Shown here: positions 1 through 9,480 of the stretch, piece by piece | Layout: each line of letters starts with the position of its first letter | Position numbering within the stretch: position 1 is the first letter of the stretch | NCBI RefSeq assembly: GCF_040581485.1 | Contig: NC_090133.1 | Location: forward strand, 13,268,001 to 13,332,000 | Length of the DNA stretch: 64,000 bases | Direction: 5' to 3' | DNA from: Linepithema humile | Lineage: Eukaryota > Arthropoda > Insecta > Hymenoptera > Formicidae | Notes under the pieces: model-generated | The model's database searches: none | What the model saw: only the letters and a program-made list of their open reading frames with translations | Told to the model about the DNA's origin: nothing | Program-made: the position numbers and the translations under genes

Positions 1-161
1 AAGTTCAATATTTTAATGGTTTTACGCTCTCATTTTATTGGTTTAAGTTTAAAGTTTGAAGTCAATACGTTATTTAGCATTTGTATGACTGTCTAAAGTG
101 AACACCTCAAGCAATTGTAAAACAATGAAAAAATTGAAAATCAGCTCACATATCAGTCGTT

Positions 162-263
162 GCGATGGCCAAAATACACAAATTGAAGTTTGAATTGCTT
201 CCCCACCTATCATACTCGTCAGATTTAACCCCGTGCGACTTCCATCTGTTCAACATGAAATAG
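162..263 (+). pseudogene. mariner transposase C-terminal relic
   Basis: A short open stretch reads LLPHLSYSSDLTPCDFHLF before a stop at 261-263. This is the mariner signature around the third catalytic aspartate (family form: LPHPPYSPDLAPxDYHLF). Nothing upstream reads as the remaining catalytic core and no inverted repeats are visible, so this is a roughly 30-residue relic. The family call rests on that motif alone. Confidence 0.6.
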
Positions 264-843
264 TTAGATTCCCGGCTTAACCACTCCCTGATATTTTTTC
301 TCTCTCTTGTTTTCTTTCCAATAATTCCTATATGTACATACATTATGATTCTCCATATATGAGAATAATGTACTTAAATTTTCGTACACTTTAAGTATCT
401 CGATCTGATTGTGAGATCGGTGTACAATCTAGCTGTCTCATGTAGACTAATTTATTAATTTCTTTAAGAAAAATTAAAAATTGAGCACTAACATCCTGCG
501 ACGGCTCTTAATGCTCTTCTATTATATTTGTTAATTGTTATCATATGTGCCTTTCCATTACATATGTTTTAAAATAATTGAATTTTATTGAAAGATTGAA
601 CCAAACTTTTTTACAGACTCAATAAAAACTTCAACTTTATTGTCGAATATCTCATACACTATAGGTCAAATAATATTAATATTTAGAATTTAAATGTCTT
701 TTTTTCATTATAGTACATATTTTAAATGCAAAGCCTTATATTGGAAATTGCCTAATGATCGAACTACTTTAACTTATTACTTTAATTTATTGGTAAAATA
801 ACTTGTTTGAGTTTTGACATTCAAACAGATGTTGTAGGTATTG
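264..843. other. AT-rich DNA, no gene seen
   Basis: No coding signal, repeat or RNA gene is apparent. Short AT tracts only. Confidence 0.5.
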
Positions 844-844
844 A

Positions 845-991
845 GACGATATGGTATATCATTCAAAAAAAAAATCAGCAGTACGAGTAAGGCAAGCTTC
901 TCTTATTGTACAAAATGCAATTTTGGTAAATGAAGCAATTGTTCATGTAAAAAATGGAAATTACAACAAAGCTATATTTCTGTACAATCAA
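845..991 (+). CDS. TPR-like exon, partial
   Basis: The frame starting at the ATG at 851 codes for 47 residues ending in GNYNKAIFLYNQ and runs exactly into a consensus splice donor (CAA then GTAAGT at 992). The stretch NEAIVHVKNGNYNKAIFLYNQ has the helix-turn-helix spacing of a tetratricopeptide repeat. Upstream, the frame closes at a TGA at 842-844, so the exon starts either at the ATG or at an AG just before it. The following open frame is read-through of intron and a CA microsatellite. No partner exon was found. It may belong to the same class of TPR protein as the gene start at 45828. Function unassigned. Confidence 0.5.
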
Positions 992-1018
992 GTAAGTTTT
1001 TTAAATACTATAATTAGG

Positions 1019-1042
1019 CACACACACACACACACACACACA
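1019..1042. repeat. (CA)n microsatellite
   Basis: Twelve CA units just downstream of the TPR exon splice donor, within the presumed intron. Confidence 0.9.
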
Positions 1043-1193
1043 TATTATATTTTACACTTATTATATATATTAATATTACATATTATTTCTAGAAAAAATT
1101 TGTTAAATATAAATACTATAATTTCAAATATATTATATTGAATATATTAAATATATTTGGCATATATTGAATTAAATAAAATCTTTTGGTAAA

Positions 1194-1380
1194 AATGCAT
1201 TTTAGGTCATACTTCACCGATTTTGTCACCATTTAGATATGTTGTAGGGGAGGGTTGTTCTGAGTAATTCCCCGCAAAAATCAAGTGGATGACAGTATTA
1301 GTTTAGGAGATATAACGAATTAAAGTTTCGCAATTTTAATGCTCTTCTGGTGTTATAAATTGATATTACGAACAGTAAAG
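1194..1380 (+). repeat. dispersed repeat R1, copy 1
   Basis: About 187 bp that recurs in inverted orientation at 12751-12943 (shared landmarks: ATGCATTTTAGGTCA, CCCGCAAAAAT, ATGCTCTTCT). It ends about 10 bp before the DD41D element at 1391. No coding capacity. Probably an old non-autonomous element. Confidence 0.75.
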
Positions 1381-1964
1381 TTTATATATACAGGGTGTCC
1401 CAGACTTACCGTATCACCCGTTAATGGCAGATTCCTGAGGTCATTTGGAGACGAAAATCTTAATGCCAAAATGTCGAGGCTACTATAGTATTTGAATGGG
1501 AAAGGTTTAAAACTTATCAATCAGCTTGTCAAAATTTCGCGCGCTCAGGGACATCGTATCTCGAAAGGACTCTTGCACAACACTTTATTCACTTCACTCA
1601 GTTCTTATTCACTTTATTCACTTTATTCACATTGTTCGCAATACTGACGAATTTACTAACGATAATAATTTCTAAATTGTATTAAAACGCGATGCGCGTC
1701 GAACTGTCAAAGCAGTCGTGCCATTGACAAATGACGTTTCTCATGTCATGAGAGAAAATCAATACTATCGGAACGAAGTATGATCTGCTACATGAAATGT
1801 CGGTAAGAAATGTCGGTAAGAAATGTCGGTAAGAAAAAAAACTAATTTTTTTAAAAATAAAAGTGTTTTTTGTTCATTTATTAACACATATCAACAATAA
1901 AAATAATGAAATAACAACAATGAAAAATAATAACAATGAAATAAACAAGATATAACATTATCGT

Positions 1965-2165
1965 TATCCGGAACGTAAAATGATTAGTTACAACATAATT
2001 TTGCGACTGCTGCATCGGATGCGAGGAACAGGATTGTAGTGCCCAACAGACGAATCAATGTTGCCGTTGAACGTCACGCTCGTACAGTATCGAATGAAGA
2101 AGCGGTCTTGCAAACCGTAAACAATACACCTGGCTATAAGTGTCCGCGAATTGAGTTCACACATC
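1965..2165 (+). pseudogene. Transposase N-terminal fragment, left arm
   Basis: The DNA matches the helix-turn-helix part of the full transposase at 3285-3480 in the same orientation, but stops and indels interrupt it. It lies between the terminal repeat and the inverted catalytic half. A mirror copy sits at 4385-4600. The element therefore carries three copies of this segment, which is unusual for a Tc1/mariner transposon. Confidence 0.7.
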
Positions 2166-2370
2166 AACTGCAAAAAATGCGCTAACTCGTATTAAAAGTT
2201 TAATGAAAAAATTAATGTACGTACCTATTACAAAAAATGTTTAAAATGTCCACCATCGCATTGGATGCACAATTGCGCACGTCTAATTAAGCTTTGCTGC
2301 GCGTTATGCAGCATTTCCGGTGATAATAGCGAATGCCTCAGTTATTTTTTCTTTTAACTCTTCATAATTG

Positions 2371-3093
2371 TTAATCCGTTAATAATCCGTTCATAATTGT
2401 TAATTCTCGATAAACATATTCTTTTATTGTGCTCCAAAGAAAAAAATCTAACGGAGTTAGATCTGGAGATCTCGCTGGCCAATTAACAGCACCTCCGCGG
2501 CCTATCCATCTATCCGGATAGCTCGCATCTAATACACGACGCGCGCGTATAGATGCGTGAGGCGGCGCTCCGTCATGTTGGAAAAACATTTCTAATCTTT
2601 GATTTAGCGGCACATTCTCCAATAATTCTAATAAATCTGCAAGAAATTGCTATAAAATTGTCCTGTGAGTCTCGCAGGCATTTCAAACGGACCAATCTGA
2701 AATGGTTACGTGAGAAATAAAATTCATGGAACTTTAAACATTTTTGTACAAAATTTTAAAACTCACTATTGAAGTGTTTAATATACCAGCCCATAAATTA
2801 ATGGTGAATCGATGCTGGTAACTTTTAATATGATATTCATGTGGATTTTCGTTTGCCCAGATGTGGGTATTGTGTGTATTAAATATTCCATCGCGCGTGA
2901 AACATGATTCATCAGTAAATAGGATGTTACTCACAAAACCAGGTTGATTTTCTTCGTTATTTAACAACCATGTACAAAATCTTACTCTTGAGATATAATC
3001 TTGGGGCAACAAATTTTGCACTTTCGTAAAATGATACGCGTGAAATTGATTATCATGTAATATGCGCAGTACTGTGCTTCTCGATATCGCCAA
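2371..3093 (-). pseudogene. DD41D transposase catalytic half, inverted
   Basis: On the minus strand, 3093-2734 codes for the catalytic core with FTDES, and 2622-2371 codes for QHDGAPPH through PLDFFLW. It is the inverted twin of the right arm. It lacks the N-terminal DNA-binding domain, because the palindrome axis cuts it off. The two halves are separated by the same putative intron and the same one-base frame break as in the right arm, so the duplication came after that lesion. Confidence 0.8.
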
Positions 3094-3187
3094 TGATTGA
3101 TTTTTCTCTTCATTTACGATCTACATGGTATATACTAAATGAAAAATGTGAAAACGAGATAACATAAAACGATCAATGTTGAGCAAA

Positions 3188-4324
3188 ATGGATTTTACGC
3201 CGGTCGAATATAGCGACATGCTAATAATTTACGGCGAATGTGGGCAAAACGCTCGTCAAGCCGCGCGCGAATACAACGTCCGTTACCCGGAACGTAGAGG
3301 GATTAATTATAACATAATTTTGCGATTGTTGCATTGGGTGCGAGAAACAGGATCTGTAGTGCCCAATAGACAAATCAATGTTGCCGTTGAGCGTCACGCT
3401 CGTACAGTACAGAATGAAGAAGCGGTCCTGCAAACTGTGGACAATACACCGACTATAAGTGTCCGCAAATTGAGTCAGGAGTTGGCGATATCGAGAAGCA
3501 CAGTACAGCGCATATTACATGATAATCAATTTCACGCGTATCATTTTACAAAAGTGCAAAATTTGTTGCCCCAAGATTATATCTCAAGAGTAAGATTTTG
3601 TACATGGTTATTAAATAACGAAGAAAATCAACCTGGTTTTGTGAGTAACATCCTCTTTACTGATGAATCATGTTTCACGCGCGATGGAATATTTAATACA
3701 CACAATACACACATCTGGGCAAACGAAAATCCACATGGATATCATGTTAAAAGTTACCAGCATCGATTCACCATTAATTTATGGGCTGGTATATTAAATA
3801 CTTCAATAGTGAGTTTTACAATTTTGTACAAAAATGTTTAAAGTTCCACGAATTTTAATTCTCACGTAACCATTTCAGATTGGTCCGTTTGAAATGCCTG
3901 CGAGACTCACAAGACAATTTTATAGCAATTTTTTGCAGATTTATTAGAATTATTAGAGAATGTGCTGCTAAATCAAAGATTAGAAATGTTTTTCCAACAT
4001 GACGGAGCGCCGCCTCACGCATCTATACGCGCGCGTCGTGTATTGGATGCGAGCTATCCGGATAGATGGATAGGCCGCGGAGGTGCTGTTAATTGGCCAG
4101 CGAGATCTCTAGATCTAACTCCGTTAGATTTTTTTCTTTGGAGCACAATAAAAGAATATGTTTATCGAGAACGGATTAACAATTATGAAGAGTTAAAAGA
4201 AAAAATAACTGAGGCATTCGCTATTATCACACCGGAAATGCTGCATAACGCGCAGCAAAGCTTAATTAGACGTGCGCAATTGTGCATCCAATGCGATGGT
4301 GGACATTTTGAACATTTTTTGTAA
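3188..4324 (+). pseudogene. DD41D mariner-like transposase, broken
   Basis: The start is the ATG of MDFTPVEYSDM. An N-terminal helix-turn-helix domain (about residues 1-100, YNIILRLLHWVRETG) is followed by a catalytic domain with FTDES (first D), QHDGAPPH (second D) and PLDFFLW (third D). I count 41 residues between the second and third aspartates, which places it in the DD41D group. A putative intron runs from GTGAGT near 3810 to CATTTCAG near 3879. After it the frame is off by one before the segment starting at 3962. Cut-and-paste transposase by family, but not functional as it stands. Confidence 0.82.
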
Positions 4325-4384
4325 TAGGTACGTAACATTAATTTTTTCATTAAACTTTTAATACGAGTTAGCGCATTTTTTGCA

Positions 4385-4600
4385 GTTGATGTGTGAACTC
4401 AATTCGCGGACACTTATAGCCAGGTGTATTGTTTACGGTTTGCAAGACCGCTTCTTCATTCGATACTGTACGAGCGTGACGTTCAACGGCAACATTGATT
4501 CGTCTGTTGGGCACTACAATCCTGTTCCTCGCATCCGATGCAGCAGTCGCAAAATTATGTTGTAACTAATCATTTTACGTTCCGGATAACGATAATGTTA
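4385..4600 (-). pseudogene. Transposase N-terminal fragment, right arm
   Basis: Inverted twin of 1965-2165. The plus-strand ORF at 4380-4565 is only its antisense shadow. It lies between the transposase end and the right terminal repeat. Confidence 0.7.
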
Positions 4601-5166
4601 TATCTTGTTTATTTCATTGTTATTATTTTTCATTGTTGTTATTTTATTATTTTTATTGTTGATGTGTGTTAATAAATGAACAAAAAACACTTTTATTTAA
4701 AAAAAAAATTAGTTTTTTTTCTTACCGACATTTCTTATCGACATTTCATGTAGCAGATCATACTTCGTTCCGATAGTATTGATTTTCTCTCATGACATGA
4801 GAAACGTCATTTGTCAATGGCACGACTGCTTTGACAGTTCGACGCGCATCGCGTTTTAATACAATTTAGAAATTATTATCGTTAGTAAATTCGTCAGTAT
4901 TGCGAACAATGTGAATAAAGTGAATAAAGTGAATAAGAACTGAGTGAAGTGAATAAAACGTATTGAATAAAGTGTTGTGCAAGGGTCCTTTCGAGATACG
5001 ATGTCCCTGAGCGCGCGAAATTCTGACAAGCTGATTGGTAAGCTTTAAACCTTTCCCATTCAAATACTATAGTAGCCTCGACATTTTGGCATTAAGATTT
5101 TCGTCTCCAAATGACCTCAGGAATCTGCCATTAACGGGTGATACGGTAGGTCTGGGACATTCTGTA

Positions 5167-5531
5167 TACGCCGTGTTTATATACAAACATAATATGTAAA
5201 GTTTTTGTTTATATTTTTTAAAGGATAACTACATGGTCATAGATATTTTCTCAACATTCGGCTTTACCTATTTCTTGTAGTTCATTAACAGCTTTCAACA
5301 TACGACTACACGAATTTCTAAATCTTGTTGAGGATAGCAATAAGTTATTAGATTTTCTCGTTAAACGAAAAGTTATTCACGGACAATAAATGTCCACGGT
5401 GTGAAGCAGCTGTCGATTTAAATCGTGAGTGTATGCTTTTTATGTGTCACGCTGTGAACAACGCGGACACAAAAGACGACAAAAAATGTGATGTAATTTT
5501 ACGTTGGCGGGGGAGGGGCTCTGCACCCCAG
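5167..5531. other. Unassigned DNA between two transposons
   Basis: No confident gene. A minus-strand stretch around 5360-5250 reads as about 35 residues without a stop and could be a decayed exon, but nothing supports it further. Confidence 0.3.
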
Positions 5532-6064
5532 CCCACAAAAATCTTTTTTTTTTTTTTTTTTTTTTAAGGTGGAGAAATTTTTTATGGATACCCGTGATCC
5601 TTGGAGGAGAACCACGGATTATGTGGGACTCATCTGGAAAAGGAAATTTCCAGGTCTACCCACTAAAACTCCACCGGTGACCCACGCTGATCTTATTTGG
5701 GAGGGTCCAGGGAACCGCCTGTGGCATTACTTCCTGAACCCTCCCGGTCCGTCGCCTTGTCGGCGACCCCACACGTCCGGGTTTTATTATAACCGGACTG
5801 CCCATAACTGGGCCTTATTCATTGATGTGGAAAAGCAGGGTCACCTCTGCTTCCCCACGCCCTCCCGATGGTATTGGGGGGGGGGGGGGATTGTTGCATA
5901 GACCCCCGTCCATGCATCAACCCCCCATCCAGACCGAGGGTGGGGCCGATGGAACTCCGTCTGATACCCCGGCCCCCAGCCTAGACTCTCCCTGTATCCC
6001 TTCCCCTGTGGCTATACTAAGAGTGAACATATTCTGACCATTCCCACCACCGGAGAGGGATTTC

Positions 6065-6583
6065 TTAGCCTCCTCCTTTGGGGGGCTTGGAGGGCGTGCG
6101 GAGAGGAGGAAACTCCTTCTTTCCCCCCCCCCCGCCCTCCTCCTCTTGCTCTCCCCCTGTTTGGCCCTTAATGAGGGAGGGCAGGACGAGTGAATCTCGT
6201 CCATATCCTCCATCCAGGAGGAACCTGTTAGCCTCCCCCAATGGTAGGGGAGGTTTTGCCGGTTTTGGAGGCGGCCTCGGTGACTGTCTAGCCAACCTAA
6301 TCTCCGAGGTGAGCTCCCAATCCACATTCCCACGAGCCACTTCCTCGGCTATCCTCTTTAATATTTGGGTCCCCAACGGATGGTCGGGGCCATAATATTC
6401 TACTGCCAAGCCCCGGTGTGTTTCTTTAAAGCATATGAATCGGGAGTCAGATCCCTTTCGACCCACATACCCCATCCACATCTGCCTGGCCACCTCCCTA
6501 CCATCTGGCGGGTGCCAGATCTTCTCCTGTGGCTTTGTCCAGAATTCTCTGGGGTACTCTTGTCGCCACCGGAGGAGAACCAA
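6065..6583 (-). CDS. Unrecognised ORF of the 5.5-8 kb retroelement
   Basis: A 172-codon minus-strand frame. The first about 85 residues look like a folded domain (REVARQMWMGY, GSDSRFICFKETHRGLAVEYY, ILKRIAEEVARG). The C-terminal half is Pro/Gly/Arg/Glu-rich low complexity. I do not recognise the domain. It lies downstream of the zinc-knuckle frame in the same element and could be the next piece of one polyprotein split by homopolymer frameshifts. Confidence 0.45.
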   Translation of the reverse strand: MVLLRWRQEYPREFWTKPQEKIWHPPDGREVARQMWMGYVGRKGSDSRFICFKETHRGLAVEYYGPDHPLGTQILKRIAEEVARGNVDWELTSEIRLARQSPRPPPKPAKPPLPLGEANRFLLDGGYGRDSLVLPSLIKGQTGGEQEEEGGGGGKKEFPPLRTPSKPPKGGG

Positions 6584-6758
6584 CGAGGGGGGTCCTCCCT
6601 CTCGTCCGTTCTTCGATAGGAGGAATTCCTCTACAACGGGAGAGGAGACACCAAAGTTATTCGGTGTCCTCTTCTCTTTTGTCCTTCCCGTGGTGACAGG
6701 AGGGGAGTACTTGTCCCCCTTTTCGTCCCTGTCCTTCCTCCTTTTTGGGGTCTTGCTA

Positions 6759-7151
6759 CTACCCTCCCCATCCTCTCCCTGAGGGGTACGGAGGAGGGGC
6801 TGGTGCCCCTATCCTCCTTTCTCCCTCTTCGGAGGGGTGAGGAGATGCCCCCGTCTTCTTGATGGAGATCATCTCAACCCCCCTTTTCCTCAATTCTAGA
6901 GCCCGAGTTTGCGGGGGCTTGGAGTTCCCCTCCTCGGGTCTCTTGAGGGAGGAAGGCGGAGGGCCTGTCTGACCCCTCGTCGACTTCCCCTTCCTCCTCT
7001 CTAGGGTAGAGAAGGGAGAAGGGCTTTTGGTGGCCCTTTCCTCCCCAGCCTTTTCCTCCTTTCTAGAGGGGGGGGGGGGGTAAAGTTCCCTCCTCTCCCT
7101 CACAGATGTGGGAATCAGGGGTACGGCCCCCTCTTCCCCTTCCGTCTCCAT
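6759..7151 (-). CDS. Low-complexity linker ORF of the same retroelement
   Basis: A 130-codon frame rich in Pro, Arg, Glu and Lys, in line with the zinc-knuckle frame but offset by homopolymer length changes near 7067-7080 and 7206-7217. No domain is visible. Probably the middle of a frameshifted ORF1 rather than a separate gene. Confidence 0.3.
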   Translation of the reverse strand: METEGEEGAVPLIPTSVRERRELYPPPPSRKEEKAGEERATKSPSPFSTLERRKGKSTRGQTGPPPSSLKRPEEGNSKPPQTRALELRKRGVEMISIKKTGASPHPSEEGERRIGAPAPPPYPSGRGWGG

Positions 7152-7174
7152 GTCTTGGGGGTCGGGAGAGAGAG

Positions 7175-7670
7175 TTATAAGGGGTATGAAAATAATACTT
7201 CCCCTCTCGCCCCCCCCCCTCTCTCTCTTACCACCATTTCCGCCTCGTCCACCTCTATCACTGGATTGGACGGAAGGGAGGAAGGAATAATCTCCCCCTC
7301 TTTTCCCACTGGGAGGGGTTCTGAGGGGGGAGCTGGTCCTCCCCCCTTTCCCTTCCTCTTTCTCCTACGTCTCCCCCTCGGGGGGACGACCGGGCAGACT
7401 CGGCCACCTATACGGTGGGCCGAGTTTCTGCCCGCCTCCTTACACGCTGGGCAGTTCGCCCTCCTCTGCGAGTAGGCCCCAGCGAGATGGTCGGCACCCC
7501 CGCAGGTCTCCATCCGCAGTAGCCAGTTCGTCCAGGGTGCCTGCGTGGCACGCCCTGGATGGCCCGTCGCAAGATGACGACAGGGGAGGCACCGGGACCG
7601 GATGCCCCCCTCGCCGGCTTTTGGGATTCCGAAGCCCCTGAGGCGGTACGGTTATCTTCCTTGTCGCCAT
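7175..7670 (-). pseudogene. Gag-like zinc-knuckle ORF, frameshifted
   Basis: Two overlapping minus-strand frames. The upstream one starts MATRKITVPPQG at 7670. The next, from 7513, reads NCPACKEAGRNSAHRIGGRVCP, a C-x2-C-x8-H-x5-C knuckle of the kind that ends ORF1 in R1/TRAS/SART-type non-LTR elements, and is preceded by a degraded knuckle (ADHLAGAYSQR). The knuckles lie only about 50 residues from the ORF start, so most of a typical Gag N-terminus is missing. In the family these knuckles bind element RNA. Confidence 0.6.
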
Positions 7671-7844
7671 GCTTTTTTCATCAAATGTAATTTTTTAACA
7701 GAGTTGTCTTCTCCGGGTTTTTTATCGTGGTTTTCCTTCCACTAGGACGGTTGCCTACTATGGCTAACGAGCCCGTCCTACCCGGGTTTTATATACGGAG
7801 TTCTTCCTTCTCCTAAGGTGTGCTCTTAGACCCCTGTTGCCTCA

Positions 7845-7957
7845 CCCCAATCCATCCTGGGACCAGCGTCCCGATCCGGAAAGGGAGATCATCGACGTGG
7901 CCTCATCCCAATCCATCCTGGGACCGAAGTCCCGATCCGGAAAAGGGAGATCATTGA
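7845..7957. repeat. 61-bp tandem repeat in the 5' UTR
   Basis: Two imperfect copies spaced 61 bp apart, each containing CCAATCCATCCTGGGACC and TCCCGATCCGGAAA. They lie in the 5' leader of the minus-strand retroelement. Tandem 5' UTR units are known as promoter modules in some LINEs. Confidence 0.75.
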
Positions 7958-8020
7958 CCCAGGGGAGCCTTGGCACCACGACAAGGTGGCACACCGTCGC
8001 CAAGGACCCCACAAAAATCT

Positions 8021-8043
8021 AACCTAACCTAATCCAAACCTAA
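8021..8043. repeat. CCTAA-type telomere-like repeat
   Basis: Two perfect and two degenerate CCTAA units abut the 5' flank of the retroelement at 5544-8007. Such arrays mark insect telomeres, but this one is far too short to call a telomere. Confidence 0.5.
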
Positions 8044-8049
8044 TTTCAA

Positions 8050-8222
8050 TTAATCAGTTGAATAGTAATGTATCATATATGTACATTTTTAAATAACTCC
8101 AATAATTTTTAACAGATTTGCATAAAATTTCATATTGTAAGGTTTTTTGGGCTGCTGAATTTGAATCTGATGTAAAAATTGCAAAATTTAAAATGGCGGA
8201 TCCAATATGGCAACTGTTAATT
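8050..8222 (+). repeat. Dispersed repeat R2, left part
   Basis: Matches 46745-46955 closely (GTAATGTATCATATATGTAC, AAGGTTTTTTGGGCTGCT, AAATTTAAAATGGCG). The hAT-like element at 8231-12198 was inserted into it, and the rest continues at 12302-12645. Confidence 0.8.
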
Positions 8223-8533
8223 GTTTAAACCAGTGCTCGGAATTAGTCTGAACATTTCAGCCGATTTCTGTGGTATACGCCTCCTTTCCTCTCCTTACCG
8301 CGCGCGCCGCAGCCGCTAGGGCCAGCGCCGCCGAGCGTTAGGAGCAGCACTATCTGATTAGGTTCTATGAGTAGGTTCTTCTCCCTATTTATTAAAATTT
8401 AAAAAAATTTATTAAAATTTATTAAAAATAAATTTTTTCAAATAAATTATTAACAACAAGCTACAGAGCCCAAGCTGGATTTTCGTGCTTAATTTATTGA
8501 TATATTATAACAAATGTTTAGGTCAATCTAGAC

Positions 8534-8564
8534 GTTTCGACCATCTGGTTGTGGTCATCTTCAG
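8534..8564 (-). ncRNA. Hammerhead-like ribozyme motif, PLE left arm
   Basis: The minus strand carries CTGAAGA, a stem-loop, then GAAAC, the core arrangement of a hammerhead (CUGANGA...GAAA). Stem II would be GACCA/TGGTC with an 8-nt loop. Hammerhead motifs are known from Penelope-like elements. Stems I and III are weak here, so activity is uncertain. Confidence 0.4.
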
Positions 8565-9110
8565 TAGTTAGTTATTATAAAATTCGGAACATATTAATAA
8601 ACAATCGTTACTTATAAAACTAATTCGGATATTACAATCTTCTTATATTCGTTACATTTAAAAATTGTTTAGAAGGACAACACATCTTGAAAGTCATGCC
8701 TCTTCTAATAACACCAATCTTAAGATCATCAGGAAGGAAATCATGTTTTACATTAAACATACACGATGTCCTTTTTAAGACTTGAATTGTGGTTGATTGC
8801 AATTATTCTAAAACCAGCATGAACCAATGTCTACTTTTATCTTTATATTACTTGTTATTTATTAAAATTACTAAAAATATTCTTACCTCAATGCATAGCA
8901 GTACCGTCATGTTGTGTTTTCGTGTAAACTTTCTTATTTTAAAAAAAACTAAGAACCAAAACTAAATTCGGTGTAACGAGTCAGTTTGCTAAAAATGATA
9001 TTGGAGGTCCGTGTCGTTTGAGTGGACATGGCAAACTAGTTGAATATAATAGAGGATATATTAAAGAACTCGTATGTGAAGGAGATTCGTGGTGGGAGAG
9101 TGAGTGATCT

Positions 9111-9395
9111 TTAAGCAGTAAACAAATTGAGAACTGGCAGATACAAGTTTGGCAGTAACTCAGTATCGTTCTGCTTATTGAGACTCGTTTTTTGCCGTTT
9201 TATGTGCAACATCTCGGAAATAAGCCTTTTGCTATAAGACATTTCCTTGTCTAATATTTCTACATTCTCCCAATCCATTTCATGGTTTTTTTTTAATCTA
9301 TGACAAGAAATGACAGAAGGGGATCCCGTTCTTTTATTTATATCCGACTTGTGTTCTTTAATTCTAGTTTTCAATTTTCTCTTTGTTTGTCCCAC
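9111..9395 (-). pseudogene. GIY-YIG end of PLE ORF, inverted copy
   Basis: 94 codons nearly identical to the C-terminus of the ORF at 9481-10935, with a K-for-E difference (HRLKKNH against HRLEKNH). It is a consequence of the inverted arm and is cut off at the palindrome axis. Confidence 0.8.
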
Positions 9396-9480
9396 ATAAC
9401 TAGCCTCGCAATCATGACACGTTACCTTATATACTACATCACATTGGCTTTACATAGATGACATAAAATACAGGTGTCTT

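Larger units (their letters stand above)
1391..5164. mobile_element. Palindromic DD41D Tc1/mariner element
   Basis: Termini CAGGGTGTCCCAGACTTACC (left) and its near-inverse (right) are flanked by TA, the Tc1/mariner target duplication. Left arm 1391-3093 and right arm 3482-5164 are inverted copies about 1.7 kb long, leaving a 388-bp unique centre (3094-3481). Each arm carries the terminal repeat, an N-terminal transposase fragment in the opposite sense, and the catalytic half of the transposase. A motif near 1800 (GTCGGTAAGAAAT) is present three times on the left and about twice on the right, so the arms have begun to diverge. Confidence 0.88.
5544..8007 (-). mobile_element. PolyA-tailed retroelement with Gag-like ORF, no RT
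   Basis: On the minus strand the element ends in 22 A residues (T-run 5544-5565). It is flanked by an exact 12-bp direct repeat CCCACAAAAATC (5532-5543 and 8008-8019), the signature of target-primed retroposition. It is GC-rich in an AT-rich context, with many long C or G homopolymers that shift frames. A Gag-type zinc-knuckle segment lies near the 5' end. No reverse transcriptase or endonuclease motif was found in any frame, so it was probably mobilised by another element. Confidence 0.75.

Noticed and set aside
2000..4565. 61- and 70-codon ORFs antisense to the transposase N-terminus
   Set aside because: They mirror the real transposase frame and are repeated with it in the palindrome.
8021..8043. 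Telomere
   Set aside because: Only about four CCTAA-like units, flanked by ordinary sequence.
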